Below are positions 1 to 11,400 of a stretch of 64,000 bases of DNA, piece after piece. Under the pieces are notes generated by a model. That model did no database searches. It had not been told where the DNA came from and saw nothing but the letters and a program-made list of their open reading frames with translations. Every line of letters starts with the position of its first letter. Within the stretch, counting starts at the first letter, position 1. The stretch is from positions 1 to 64,000 of the forward strand of contig JAEUUT010000070.1 in assembly GCA_016787415.1 (NCBI GenBank), in the 5' to 3' direction. The DNA is from Saprospiraceae bacterium. GTDB lineage: Bacteria > Bacteroidota > Bacteroidia > Chitinophagales > Saprospiraceae. The position numbers were made by a program, and so were the translations under genes.

Positions 1-849
1 CCCCCCTCCCTGCTGCACCGTATGCACCAACTCATGCGCCAGCAACCTTTGCCCATCTGTGCTTCCCGGATCATATTTCCCTTTATTGAAATAAATATCG
101 CTGCCGTGTGTGAAAGCATGCGCGTGTATGCCCTGGCTCATATCGGCTGCATCGCTGCCCGTATGTACCCGCACGCCTGAAAAATCGGCGCCCATCGCGC
201 CTTCCATTTGAGTTTTTGTATCGGCGGGTAAGGGGCTTCCGCTGCCCCGGCTGGAAGCGAGGCGGCTGCTCAGATTGGGCGAAGCAGTTGTTTCACCACC
301 ACTTTCTTTTCGTTGAACAGTGCTGTTTTGTTCTTCCTCACACGATGCGCAGGCACGCTGTATGGCTGCATCATCCGGCGGAGGCGTACTCTCGAAAATT
401 GGTTTCATTTGCAGTCGTTCGCCCTCTTGTTCTCCATCCTCCGACTTTTCCTGTATCTGCTCTTCTTGTGGCTCGGCAGTCTTGGGCTGCACAGCGTTCG
501 AGGTCGTGCCTACCGCAGAAGGGGTTTGTGCCAATCGTTGCACCACCTGATCTGCCACAGCATCCGCCTGTTTTTCATAAGGGTCGTCGGGCGCGCCGAT
601 GGTCAGTTTGGGTTGTATTTCCGGAGTGGTTTGTTCTTCGAGTTCTTCTTTGCGCTGCACTTGTTCTTCCTGCTCGCAGGCATCGCATTTGGCCTGGATG
701 GACGGTGGTGCAGACTGGAAAAACGAGGTTTCACTTTGTGTTTCCGGCCCGAAAAACGCCTCCCTGCTCTCCTCCGCCTGGAAGAAAGGTGTATCGCTTT
801 TGCGCTGCAATACATTGGAAGGTTTCGATTTCGTTTCGGCGCTGTGCAT
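1..849 (-). CDS. eCIS-associated DUF4157 protein, zinc-metalloprotease-like (partial)
   Basis: The first 283 residues are present; the C-terminus lies beyond the window edge. The start is the ATG at 849, the only ATG after an in-frame stop. Residues about 1-205 are a low-complexity linker with many short [VIL]QRK-like motifs and two CxxC clusters (CDACEQEE, CASCEEE). Residues about 210-283 match the DUF4157 (eCIS core) domain: LPADTKTQMEGAMGADF, then GVRVHT, then HELVHTVQQ at residues 272-280, a HExxH zinc-binding motif. DUF4157 proteins are known companions of eCIS clusters and often carry a C-terminal toxin or enzyme; that part is not visible. It begins 5 bases after the preceding gene and is probably the last-expressed eCIS gene seen here. 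A cargo or cargo-processing role is inferred. Confidence 0.9.
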   Translation of the reverse strand, partial: MHSAETKSKPSNVLQRKSDTPFFQAEESREAFFGPETQSETSFFQSAPPSIQAKCDACEQEEQVQRKEELEEQTTPEIQPKLTIGAPDDPYEKQADAVADQVVQRLAQTPSAVGTTSNAVQPKTAEPQEEQIQEKSEDGEQEGERLQMKPIFESTPPPDDAAIQRACASCEEEQNSTVQRKESGGETTASPNLSSRLASSRGSGSPLPADTKTQMEGAMGADFSGVRVHTGSDAADMSQGIHAHAFTHGSDIYFNKGKYDPGSTDGQRLLAHELVHTVQQGGG

Positions 850-854
850 GTGGG

Positions 855-1322
855 TCAGTTGCCAGATGAACGGCTCAAGGGGGATAGCATTTTTACCCTT
901 CTTCTCGACATCAGGTCGTTGCTGAATTCTGTTCGAAGGCGGCTAAAGTTCTTTCTCACCGCCGTATAATCAGTATCGGATACGAATTTTTCAGGAGCGC
1001 TGTTTTTCAATACGATTTGGATAGATTCCTGCACTTCGAAATAAATGTCTCTCGTAACAGAGGACAGCAGCAGTCCTCCGCCTTCAAAATACCAGTCGCG
1101 CAGTTCTTCGCTCACCGTCTTCATATCTTCGTGGTTGAGCCGGGCCGGTTCGGGGTACAAGGGCAGGGCTGAAGAAATCTGAAATACCTGCCGGTACGCA
1201 TCGAAGCGTTTTTTCCAGAGTTCTTCATATACCATCAATTTATAGTCGAACCAGTTTTTCAGCATGACCCCGGCCACGCTACCGATGAGAAAAGTCACGA
1301 CGGATTCAAGAATTTTTTCCAT
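855..1322 (-). CDS. Small membrane-anchored protein of the eCIS operon
   Basis: This 155-residue protein has one hydrophobic N-terminal helix (about residues 7-24, VTFLIGSVAGVML) followed by a polar, mostly helical domain rich in charged and aromatic residues. No family is recognised. The topology suggests an inner-membrane anchor with a cytoplasmic domain. It lies 25 bases after the tape-measure gene and 5 bases before the DUF4157 gene, so it is almost certainly cotranscribed with the eCIS. A role in holding assembly at the membrane or in cargo handling is speculation. Confidence 0.7.
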   Translation of the reverse strand: MEKILESVVTFLIGSVAGVMLKNWFDYKLMVYEELWKKRFDAYRQVFQISSALPLYPEPARLNHEDMKTVSEELRDWYFEGGGLLLSSVTRDIYFEVQESIQIVLKNSAPEKFVSDTDYTAVRKNFSRLRTEFSNDLMSRRRVKMLSPLSRSSGN

Positions 1323-1347
1323 ATAGTAATGCTCTTTTGGTAATGAT

Positions 1348-2994
1348 TTAGTAAATCCAGTCTACCTGTAGCATTTCCTTCATCCAGGGTAGCCGAACCA
1401 GGCTGAGTGGCCAGGGGAGCCGTTGCAACATAATATCCAGCGTCCGCGATTCCACGTGCAGTAATGGGCCGTTCTGGCCTTTCGACAACTTCCCGCTGCG
1501 ATCAAAAAAGCCCTCGCGCAAACCGGCAGGCGATGTCGACCCAAGTGCATTCCAGTGGGCCAGCAGCGACCGCAACAGCGTGTCGGCCTCGGCTTTTTCC
1601 GGGTCGCTGAGCGTTATGGCACGTTCTATCGGATGATCTGGCGGCAGACCGCATAAAAGTTTGGGCAAAATCAGCCGGTATTCCAGAGCGGTTTCTTCCC
1701 CATTTGCCAGAAACTGTATCGCATGAATGGCCTTCTGCTGTGCCTCTGTGCTTTTAAACTGTTTTTGTTCGTCCAGTAAATCCAGGGTTTTAAAGAAGGC
1801 AGGGAGAAAAGCGTGTGTCAGTACCACGCCCGCCCACTGAACGTACAAGGGCGTTTGCAAGGGATCGGCGGACAAATCGGCAGCCGGTTTCGAGGCCATA
1901 GCGTCCGGGACTTCCCTTGCAGCGCCATCGCCTACATGCTGTTCCGCAGGAGCATCGCTTGCTGGCTGCCGAACAGGATTGGAAGCAGAGTTGGTGATCC
2001 GGCGCGCTACCGCCAATGCTTCTGAAATCACTTTTTCCAGTTCGGGAGGAAGCGAGCGCCCTCCGGCTTGTGCCTGTTTAGGGCTTCCGGATTTGGCAGG
2101 TCGCAATATTTGCTGCCAGGCGGCCTGCCAGGATTGCACTTCCGGGGCGGGGCGTGTTTTTAAAAATTGCTCGAACGGCAGCGCTGCGGCTTGTTCGGGA
2201 GTCAAATTTTTGCTGTTTGTGGCAACAACGCCCATAAAATACCTGTGCCAAAAATCGGGAGCGGCATACATGGCTTGCACAATTTCTGACGATCTGGCGC
2301 TACTGGAGGAGCCCGGAATGGCAGCCGTCAGTGCTGCGAAGGCCGTTTGCCATTGTATACGCAACAGTGGCAAGGGTTCGAGGGACTGCCGGTTCAAGAC
2401 GGCAGCAATACGAGCCAAAAAGCCTTCTTCAAATTGCATGGCCAGCCGACGGGCCACAGTGGGATGTTGCCGGATCAAGTGCAGCAACTGTTGTTCGGCG
2501 CGGGTTTCGGCAGCCAGGGTTTCCAGAATAGCCTGGCGCCATTCCGATTCGTTGGTAGGCAGGGTGGCAGCGGGCGGCAACACACCTTTTTGAAGAAAGT
2601 GCAACCAGATGTCGAACAACCTTAGACGTACGGATTGACGTTGTTCACCGCTGATTTGAAAAGCCTGATCTGCGACGGGATTTTCCTGCAATGGCGATAT
2701 GGTTTCCGTTTTTTTAAGCGGTTTTTCGAGGGGTTGCAAGGCCATTTGGAGCGCCTGAAGGAGTTTTTCGCTGTATTGGGCCTGCCAGTCTGCGCTGCTT
2801 ATGTTGCCCAGATCAATGGTCAGATGATCGATCACTTGTATCACATTTTCATCAGACACCCTGTCAAACAGTTCCTCCATTTTTGGCCGCAGTGTGTTCC
2901 AGAAAAGCAAACTTGTCTCCTGTTGTAGGGCAACGCCATCTATTCCACCAGTGGCGGTAATGCTGATGTTGATCCGGTCAATGGAATGGCGCAT
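1348..2994 (-). CDS. Contractile injection system tape measure protein (CIS_TMP, Afp14-like)
   Basis: The 548-residue product begins with the pattern of the CIS tape-measure family: an N-terminal HSIDRINISITATGGIDGVA segment, then FWNTLRPKMEELFDRVSDEN and a conserved IDHLTIDLGNI. The middle is Ala/Gln/Leu-rich and helical. The C-terminus has LPWPLSLVRLPWMKEMLQVDW, as is usual for the family. In eCIS particles this protein sits in the tube lumen and sets tube length. It lies 27 bases after the 805-residue structural gene. Its length suggests a tube of ordinary eCIS size, but I have not calculated one. Confidence 0.88.
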   Translation of the reverse strand: MRHSIDRINISITATGGIDGVALQQETSLLFWNTLRPKMEELFDRVSDENVIQVIDHLTIDLGNISSADWQAQYSEKLLQALQMALQPLEKPLKKTETISPLQENPVADQAFQISGEQRQSVRLRLFDIWLHFLQKGVLPPAATLPTNESEWRQAILETLAAETRAEQQLLHLIRQHPTVARRLAMQFEEGFLARIAAVLNRQSLEPLPLLRIQWQTAFAALTAAIPGSSSSARSSEIVQAMYAAPDFWHRYFMGVVATNSKNLTPEQAAALPFEQFLKTRPAPEVQSWQAAWQQILRPAKSGSPKQAQAGGRSLPPELEKVISEALAVARRITNSASNPVRQPASDAPAEQHVGDGAAREVPDAMASKPAADLSADPLQTPLYVQWAGVVLTHAFLPAFFKTLDLLDEQKQFKSTEAQQKAIHAIQFLANGEETALEYRLILPKLLCGLPPDHPIERAITLSDPEKAEADTLLRSLLAHWNALGSTSPAGLREGFFDRSGKLSKGQNGPLLHVESRTLDIMLQRLPWPLSLVRLPWMKEMLQVDWIY

Positions 2995-3021
2995 GGCAAA
3001 AGTGTTCAGGAGATGGATATG

Positions 3022-5439
3022 CTATCTTTCACGTATTGTTCTAGGCGTTCTGGGCTGTCTTTCGCGGGCAGGCGTTTCTTCTTCCGGAAGCACGACAGGC
3101 TTTGGATCGGGTACCCATACCGAAAAATTTTCCGTGTAAGTATCTGTTTTCCCGTCTTTATGAACCGTTTGGGTCACCTGGAAAAACACCTCTTTAAAAT
3201 CGTACCTGTTGCCTTGCCAGGGAAAAGACCGGAACATATCGTTGCAGCCTTTTCTTTTCCACGAATTATCGTCATGAAAGGCGCCATCTTCTCCTTTGGT
3301 TTTAATCTCCCAATCAATGCCGTCATAATGCAGGGCAAGGTTTCGAATGGTTACGTTCATACCAAGCACATAAAGGTTGTCTTCCATTGGGATACCACCC
3401 CTGGGAATATCACCTTCTCCGTCGGCATGGTAGGTTTCAGGACGAATACTGACGGAAAAAACGGCCACAGGCGTGCGCGTCAGGTCGACATCGCAACAAG
3501 GAATAGCCAGGTCGCCGACGACGATTCCTCTCAAGCGGGGTATTTCTGCAACAATGTCCGTTTCCAGGGCAGTTTCTGTTGCAGGCGTCTTATCCGCGTT
3601 CTCTTTGGCCGCAAGTCCTGCGGCCTTTTCCCGTTCTTCCTTCGATTTTTCAATATCCTGCAGATCTGGGACAATGTCCTGCTCCCTTTTGTAAAGAATA
3701 GCCAGGGTGCCGCCCCGAGGGACGCCGCACATGGGCTCAAATCCTTTCTGACATTGCAAAAAACGATGCAGGAACAACTGTCTTAACCGTGCTTGTTTGC
3801 TGCGCCAGATGATTTTCAAGCCATCAAAAACATTAGTAAAGGTGGTGATGGCCGCGAGTTCGCGCTGGGTGAGCGGTGTTATAGTATTGATTAACTCCTG
3901 TACTTTGTCAATGAATGACTGATAATTGAACTTCTTGTAACAAGGGTTTTTTTCGGCCAAAGCCAGCAGCGACAAGACGATGTTTTTATCGTCTTGTGGG
4001 TTCATATTGTGGTACACATCCAGGGCTGCCAGAAAATAACTGAATTGAATCTGAAATAGGCGTTCCAGATCATCAAAGTGCGGTTGCCACAAAGGTGTTA
4101 CCACTGTGTCATCTGCGTTCAATTCGAGTGCGATGACGGAAAATGGCAGGTTCAAGTTTTTTCTGCAAGTCTCGACGTTTGTCAAAGCCTTATCCAGCAA
4201 CATCCCGATATGCCCCTCCACCCGGATGAAATCGGATGCCTCGGTGTAACACAAGTGGGTGTTACAATAATTCTTGCCGTAATGCGGAATGGTATCTGTC
4301 AGGTTTTGTTGGTGCAGGGGGTAGTTCCAATAGCGGGACAAGGTTGACTCGTTGATATAAAATGGTATGGCGCGCCGGCTCAAAGGGAACTGATCGGAAG
4401 AAGAAGGCGTCAGGTGTACAGGGGTCTGTTGCAGCGGTTTGATGTCAGCATTGCTCAGCAGCACCATTCGGCGGGCGTAAAATACGGCTTCCGCACGTTC
4501 GTCCGCACGCGTCAGGGCGGGTTGCCAGTATTGTCTGCAGCCACAAGGCTTGTCGCACTGGCCGAGCGAAAGTATTTGCGGACATTTATCCTGTTCTGCC
4601 CGCGAATATGCGCCAATCAGGTACGGTAGTTGGATGAACTCCCGGTAAGCGCCGATCAGGGTTTTAAGGTAATCGTAAGCATAAAATACGTATTCCGGAT
4701 TTTTGGCAACCATGTCCGAAAGCACGGTCAGGATTTCAAAATTACCGTCGCAGAAAAGATCCGGGAAACAGGCACTTACCCGATTGTATGCATGTTGTAT
4801 TTCCCGGGCCGCCCCGGAAATGGTCTTGAGCAGTGCTTCGGTCAGGGATGACGTCAATTCTTCCCCTTGAAGTAAACGCAGGCATGGACTGGAAAAACAG
4901 GCCTTCCCCTGCTCATAAACATGCGGTTTGCGGCGACCGAGAAAAAAACGCAATTCGGGTGTTCTGAATTCGTTCAAATCGCTTTGGCGGACACAACTAC
5001 TGACCGCTTCGGCAGAAACCGTTTCTTCTTTTTGGGCATACACGAGTATGCACCTTGTTTCGTCGGCAGAGAGCGGCGTGTGAGTGCTGGCAGTGTCGTT
5101 GGTCAGTTCTACGAGGTCTCTGCCAAAACAAACGCCCAGCGCCTTCCCTTCCTTAGAGTCAGGATTCACGGGCGTGCTGAACTTGAAACTCCGTTTTGAA
5201 GTTAGTTCTACCAGTTGCCCGTCGGGTAAAACCGCAACGCCCGGGGAAATTTCGAGCGTGGTCGTGCCGGAAACGGTTGTGCAACTGACTTCCAGCCCGT
5301 CCAGTATGCCAAACCCGTCGAGGTGTCTGCGCGATGCCTGTATCTGACTTTCCAGGTAAGTGACGATGGCGTTGAGATCGCTGTGTTTTAACACGGCGCC
5401 CGATTTGAACACCGGATATGGTTGCAAGGAACTGCTCAT
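3022..5439 (-). CDS. Conserved eCIS structural protein, possibly baseplate or fibre-associated
   Basis: The 805-residue protein opens with FKSGAVLKHSDLNAIVTYLE, then RHLDGFGILDGLEV and ISPGVAVLPDGQLVEL. This head resembles proteins I know from Bacteroidota eCIS clusters (consensus like PNQVLTADHLN, then GIGIVCGLE) and phage proteins that join fibres to baseplates. The rest is mixed, with a C-rich patch (CPQILSLGQCDKPCGCRQ) near residue 290 and a C-terminal beta-rich section ending in a Pro/Arg tail. There is no catalytic motif. It lies between the Afp12-like wedge and the tape measure, spaced 30 and 27 bases from them. The position supports a structural job; the exact one is inferred. Confidence 0.7.
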   Translation of the reverse strand: MSSSLQPYPVFKSGAVLKHSDLNAIVTYLESQIQASRRHLDGFGILDGLEVSCTTVSGTTTLEISPGVAVLPDGQLVELTSKRSFKFSTPVNPDSKEGKALGVCFGRDLVELTNDTASTHTPLSADETRCILVYAQKEETVSAEAVSSCVRQSDLNEFRTPELRFFLGRRKPHVYEQGKACFSSPCLRLLQGEELTSSLTEALLKTISGAAREIQHAYNRVSACFPDLFCDGNFEILTVLSDMVAKNPEYVFYAYDYLKTLIGAYREFIQLPYLIGAYSRAEQDKCPQILSLGQCDKPCGCRQYWQPALTRADERAEAVFYARRMVLLSNADIKPLQQTPVHLTPSSSDQFPLSRRAIPFYINESTLSRYWNYPLHQQNLTDTIPHYGKNYCNTHLCYTEASDFIRVEGHIGMLLDKALTNVETCRKNLNLPFSVIALELNADDTVVTPLWQPHFDDLERLFQIQFSYFLAALDVYHNMNPQDDKNIVLSLLALAEKNPCYKKFNYQSFIDKVQELINTITPLTQRELAAITTFTNVFDGLKIIWRSKQARLRQLFLHRFLQCQKGFEPMCGVPRGGTLAILYKREQDIVPDLQDIEKSKEEREKAAGLAAKENADKTPATETALETDIVAEIPRLRGIVVGDLAIPCCDVDLTRTPVAVFSVSIRPETYHADGEGDIPRGGIPMEDNLYVLGMNVTIRNLALHYDGIDWEIKTKGEDGAFHDDNSWKRKGCNDMFRSFPWQGNRYDFKEVFFQVTQTVHKDGKTDTYTENFSVWVPDPKPVVLPEEETPARERQPRTPRTIRER

Positions 5440-5470
5440 TTTGTCAAATTCAGGAGGTTAACGGATGGGT

Positions 5471-8400
5471 TTAAGAGAGCGTCGCGGTGTCCAAAAATGC
5501 CTTTGGATCGTTCAGAATCAGTTTGTAATAACTTTTCAAGTCGTTTAAATTGGCCACCAGGTCGGCCTTGTAAGGTTCGCTTTCTCCGGCTGCCATGCCG
5601 GTGAGCCATGCCCTGTACACTTTTTCAAACTGATACATATCGGCAGGCGTAACCCATACAGCCCTGAGTCGGCAATGTGCGGGCAATTCCCGGCGCAGGG
5701 TGTTTTCAAAAAACTCGCGGAAACGGGCATTTTGAAAGCGCCTTGCCCAATACGGCAATATGATGGTTACCTGCGAAGAATATGGATCACTGCCGGGCAG
5801 GTACTCTTCGAAACACATGTTGAACTGGGTGTTGAAAAAGCCTTTGGAAATTCTGAAAGCAGGCGACCACAACGCGGTTAGGTCCTTGGAAAGGCTCAGC
5901 AGCAGACTGTCCTTGGGCAGCTGGGCGCCAGGCTCGTTTTCAGGGCGAACGGGCCGAAGCAGGATATTTTCCAGCAAGTGAAATCCTTCCACATCTATTA
6001 GCCGCAACATCCGTTGAATGCCTTCTTCTGCCTCGCAACGCGTACCGAACAGTGCCGGATAGTAGGCAATTATTTGCTCCGGGTCGACGGCATCGAAACC
6101 AAAACCGCCACAACCGCAGCCGCAAGCCGGCTCTCGGGTATGTTGAAATGCAAAAACAGTTTGGGCAGCCGGCTGCTGCCATTGGCTGTAACATTCCCTG
6201 AAATAGGTTTCCGCATCTCCTGTTGGCGGCACGGTGCTTTCCCAGATATAGGCGCCTGTAATTCCATACGGCTCCTGCACATCGGAAGGCTGCCAATGCC
6301 GACTGTATATTTTGTACACGAAGACGGGTTCTTCGGTAGGCCGTGTAGGGCGCTGCTGTTTCACAGGATGCTCTCTGGCCTGCAAAACAGTTGTTCGGAT
6401 GGCCAGATCGGCTGTGGCGCCGTCCATGATATGCGAGCCGTTGACGATTGCGAAGGCGCGCTGTCGGCCGTCTTCATCAAGCAGAAACAGGCTGAAAGAA
6501 TCTGCTTTCGGGCGGCCATCTTCTCCGGTTTGCACCTGTTTGAGGTAAAATTCAGGGTATTCAGCCCAGGGTGTCAAGGGATACCATGCACTGGTGGCAG
6601 TTATTTCTTCCTTGCTGCCAAGCGCCATGCGCCAGGTAAGGGCAATATCGCCTGTGCCGGCAACCGGGCCAAATTGGAAGGTGGCATATCGTTCGTGTTC
6701 GACGACAGATAACTCACCGTTCTTGATTATCTGCTCGGACCTGGACGGAGTGATTTCACCCTGAATTATCATAGTCCGCGGAGCGCTTTCACAGGTGTAC
6801 AAGGCCTGGATGGCTTTCAGATGCTGTGTTCTTTCTGTGGCAGTCTGATAAAGGTAGGGATGCCGCGCCAGCCGATAGGCAGGGTTTACCACACGAAAAG
6901 TATAACCGCATCCATCAACATCGGCCATGACCACGCCGTCGTCCTCGAATACACGAGCCATCAATTGTTCTTCTACTCCGGCACTCCATACTTTTGTTTC
7001 CGCACGAATATGGTCCGGACAACCTATGTATTCATTGTCCGTCGGCGTATAGGCAAGGGCTGATTCCAGCAAAATCTCTCCGACCCGGAGGCTGAACGGT
7101 TTTGTGGTTCGTTCCAGGTTGGCAGGATACGCCAGCAGGCGCAGAAATTCCATAAAAGCGAGCCTGGCTTCATGGATCGATGCATACCCTGCCGTACTTA
7201 GCCATTCGTATTCTTTCATTGAAGTGTTATACAAACGGAAACGGATCGCGTTTTCATCGTCGAGGTAGAAAGGATATGTTTTTGCGCAGTGTAAGATTCG
7301 TTTTATGGCTCCGCATGCCATGTCATGTCCTTCAAATTTCTGTTCCACGATCAGCCTGGGCCGCATACCTATCTTCTGGGAATCAAATACTTGCAGTTCA
7401 AGTTGTGTGCCGGTGCCATCCAGGTCGTGGATCACATAGGCATCTTCTTCCCTGAGCAGGTTCATATTGTAAACGAGTGACACATCCGAAATTTGTTCCT
7501 GGGCGTCCGCGTCCGTTGCAAATCGGTCGAAACTGACAAAACTCAGGCATTCATTTCCACACGTTAATTTGAAATAATAAGAGTAGGGCTTGACGGATGC
7601 TTCCCCTTTGCGCGGCGGGCATTCTTTAACTTCCACCACCAGGTCGTCTTTTCTGGATGCCGCAAAATGAATCGACGGAAAATTCCGATCTGCTTTTTTC
7701 CAGTATTTCAGGAAAGCATTGGCGGCAGTTTCTCTTTCTGCAGGTGTGTCGAAAGTAGTGTAATACCGTGCCAGCGCATATCCCTCGTCGCGCAATCGGA
7801 ACCGATTGGCAGGCTTCTGCTGAAACAGGCGTTCTATCTCCCCCGGCGGGTAGTCGGCCTGCACAGGAATTTCTTTTGTCTGACTGGAACTGAATGTCAA
7901 GGCTTCTGTCAGGAACTTGAAAGCATATTGCGCCATCTGTGTCGGTACCTCCGGCGCACAGAGGGCCAACACCTGCTGGTCGGCGCAGGCAAGCAGGTAC
8001 AAAATGCCGTCTTTTACCGACAAAAACGTAGCGACATTCTGAATCGCTTTTTTTGCACTTTTTGCCTTTCCTGATACTGGAGGAGGGCACGTATCTGTCA
8101 GGTTTTTCAGCGCTGCCGAACCCGCAGACAGGGCTGCTTGCGGTGTGTCGAAAAACAGTTCTGCTTCACTCAACAAGTATTGCAAACGGCCGGAACAGTC
8201 CGGAAATCCAATCCTGTAACGGTAACTGTCGGCTGCCCAGCAGGCATATATGCCCGTGGAGGCCGGCAAAAACCAGTTGGGCTTCTTGACAAATTCCTGT
8301 TCCGCTTCGGCGATTATTTTCCCCGCATCTGACAGAATCAGGCGCCATCCTTCCGAGGGTTGTGCTGGAATGGCCGTCAAACCCTTGTCATGAAAGCAGG

Positions 8401-11400
8401 ACAGCAAAAATGGTAGATCCTTGTATGCTTCCCTGCGCGTAGGATATCGTCTGTTACCGAACAAGGTATGTCGGTCATTGGTATTACGTTGAGACACCTG
8501 AAACACATGGTAGAATTCGCCTTTTCTTTCTACCAATGCCGACATTTGTTTGCGTTGTTCCTTTATGCGGCCTGCCAAATACGCTATGAATGCAGGGGCA
8601 GTAGCAGCAGGCACCGGATTGGCAGAAATGGCATAAGATCCTTCCCCAATGTCCACAATAAGATAGTTGTCATTCCTGTGCTGGAAATTGTCAGGATTGG
8701 TAGCCATTTTCAGGAAGCGCTCGAAACAGATAGCCGCCTGTGCTTTTGTTGCAAAACGATCCATACTCTTCAGGATGACCTCGCTCTCCCCTGGGAAAAT
8801 GAACTGAAAACGATATTGGCCATCCTTATCCAAAATCAGGGAACTTTCGAGGAAAGAAAGTTCCTGAACAGCTGTTTTTAGTTGCGTAAGTGCGGCAGCG
8901 GCTTCCGATTCATTGTCATAGAATACTGCCGAACGGCCAATTTCTATCCAGTTTTGCGGTTTTTCCTGTGGCAAGAACAGGCGTGCTACTGCATCGGCTT
9001 TTATCAGGGAAAGGTAGTAATGGTTCTGGCCGTCTTTTGCAATACGCCAACTGCCCGATTGCCGTGCCCATTGGAGCGCCTGCCACATCGTTTCAAACAC
9101 GCCTGTAAAATCCTTGCGCTTATGCCGTAGGGCGCTGACAAACAATGTTTCCCCTGACGTGCTCACCACCTTCCAATCGAGAAAAGCGGCTGTTTTTTGA
9201 ACGCGCTGTGGTATCCAGCGTTCTTGCAGGAACGCTATGAATTGTTGGAGGAGCATATCCCGCTCCCCTTCATCCGGAAAGCGCAACGGGCAGGTGGCAA
9301 CGGTTTTATTATGAGGATCGAGCAGATCAAAATAATGGCCGTCTGCATCGGATGTTTTCGTATAGTTCCCGGGGGCGAGGGCCCATTGTACGGCCCGATA
9401 AAACGCCCTTTTTACTGCACTTTTTTTATTGAAACGCTTGATGCCTTTCAGAATAACGTTTTCATGGGCATCGATGATTTCGAAACAAAACCGATCATTG
9501 CGTTGTACCACATCGACAGGTGCATTAGCAAACCAGTTCTGCCAGAAGCGGACTGCGTCATCGCGTTCTGCAGCGCTTGGAAAAGTTGTCAGGCAGGAAA
9601 CATGTTCTCCCGTGCCTGGGTCTTTCAGGAAAAAACCGTATTCCGATTCTTCCGGGCAATCGATGGGTACCACCTGTTTGTGTTTAAACAGGTTTTTCAG
9701 GTAATCTGCATTTGTAATATGTTGGTGTGTCTGGAACAAAGGTGTATCCAGGATACTCCATTGTGTCAGGTTTCCCACCTCGCTTTGGGTTAATTTCAGG
9801 TGATTGAGCGTTTTTCTTTTCCAGTCGTCAATGCCCATAAAACCGGCTACTCGCTGTTCGAAACCCGATACATTGTCGGTATCCCACACCGGGCTGCGGG
9901 TGTAATCGAACGCTTTTGCCCGGTTGCGGCTGATCTCGTCGTACCGACTTAAAAAACGCGCCTTGTCCTTGATTATATCATCCTGCGACTTCGCCTGGCC
10001 ATCCATCGCATACATGAGCAGGGTGTATTCGGTAAATTGTTCTGAAAAACGCGCCAGCAAATGATCCAGAAATTTTTCTCGCCTGACATAAAAACGCTCG
10101 GGCGATTCCGTGATATAATCCAGAAATGCAGCGTAATCCAGCGGGTCGTATACCACCTGGGCGCCGAAACCGCTGCCTGCATCGTTGTTTTTGTAACATC
10201 GATGCAGAATTCCCAGATAACGAAGCAATTCGGCCGATTCCCGAGCGGCTTCTTCTGTTTCAAAAAGTTCAGTACTGCATAACACCGCATTGCTGCCGGG
10301 GAGCCGATACGTGAAAAAGAACCGTTCGCAGGTTGCAATATTGGGGTTTTCCGTTTTTTGCCGATCTGTAATTTCCAGAACAACCGAGTCGTTATCAAAG
10401 GCTTCGCGGAAAAAATGCACGGCACTGTCACGCAGGTCGCAGGTGCTGAAATTTTCCTGAAAGTCGTGGTAGGTTAATTTTTTATGCCACGCCGTAACAG
10501 ACAATGTGGCCATGGGTCGGCCTTTGTATAAATGATAGCCGGATGCAAATTTGCCCAGGCGCAGTTCTGTACGACCCAGGATGAGTTCTGCATCAGGCAT
10601 GGACGTAAGTTCTGCATTGAAATACGAATTGGCAAGCGCCTCAGCCGGTCTTACGGCAAACAACTTACGCACATTAGCCAGTTGGCTTAGGTAATTGGCT
10701 AGCATTTGATCAAAAAAAGCCAGATACCCTTTTAATTGAAGGGCTTGCTGCCGCCTCAACAAAATGGCCTGCTGCTCCATATCCGACGCCCGGGCGGGGA
10801 TGACAGGCAGTTGGTTTTCATTGATTCCATACACTTTGGGAAACTCCCTCTGAATGGATGTATAGTCCGAAAAGTCATAATGCTTTCCATGCGGAATGGT
10901 ATGTCCCAATTCATAAGGCTCCCGCCTGATCTTGTTGTAATTGGCCAGCCGCTCGTTGAGTTTAAGTTTGGCTCTGGAAATATCAAATTCAACCGGCAAT
11001 TGGCCTTTAGAATAAAAAATCTGACACAAATCGGCATGAAGGCGCGGACTTTTGAGCGGGTCGAGGTTGATACTCCACTCGTTGCCCGAGGGCGTGCTGT
11101 CGCTAAAAAACCGGAGCGAGCGGATGGCTCTCACGCCATTTCCCGGCAACTGTGCAAGGATGATTTTGTAAATATCGGATACATGTAGTTGCGATTTGGG
11201 AACCAGTTTCGACAAATCTTCAGGATCGATAAACCCGTTGCTGAGAATCGCACCCTTCGCGTCTCTCAACAAGGGGCGGCCTTCGAATATTTTTTCGATG
11301 TTTTTCCCCTTGTTCAGGAAATGCTGGAGTGTATAAAATTGAACCCCGGGAGTGAGAAACTGGCGGATGAATTCAAAAATTTCAATAAAAGTGGCTTCCG

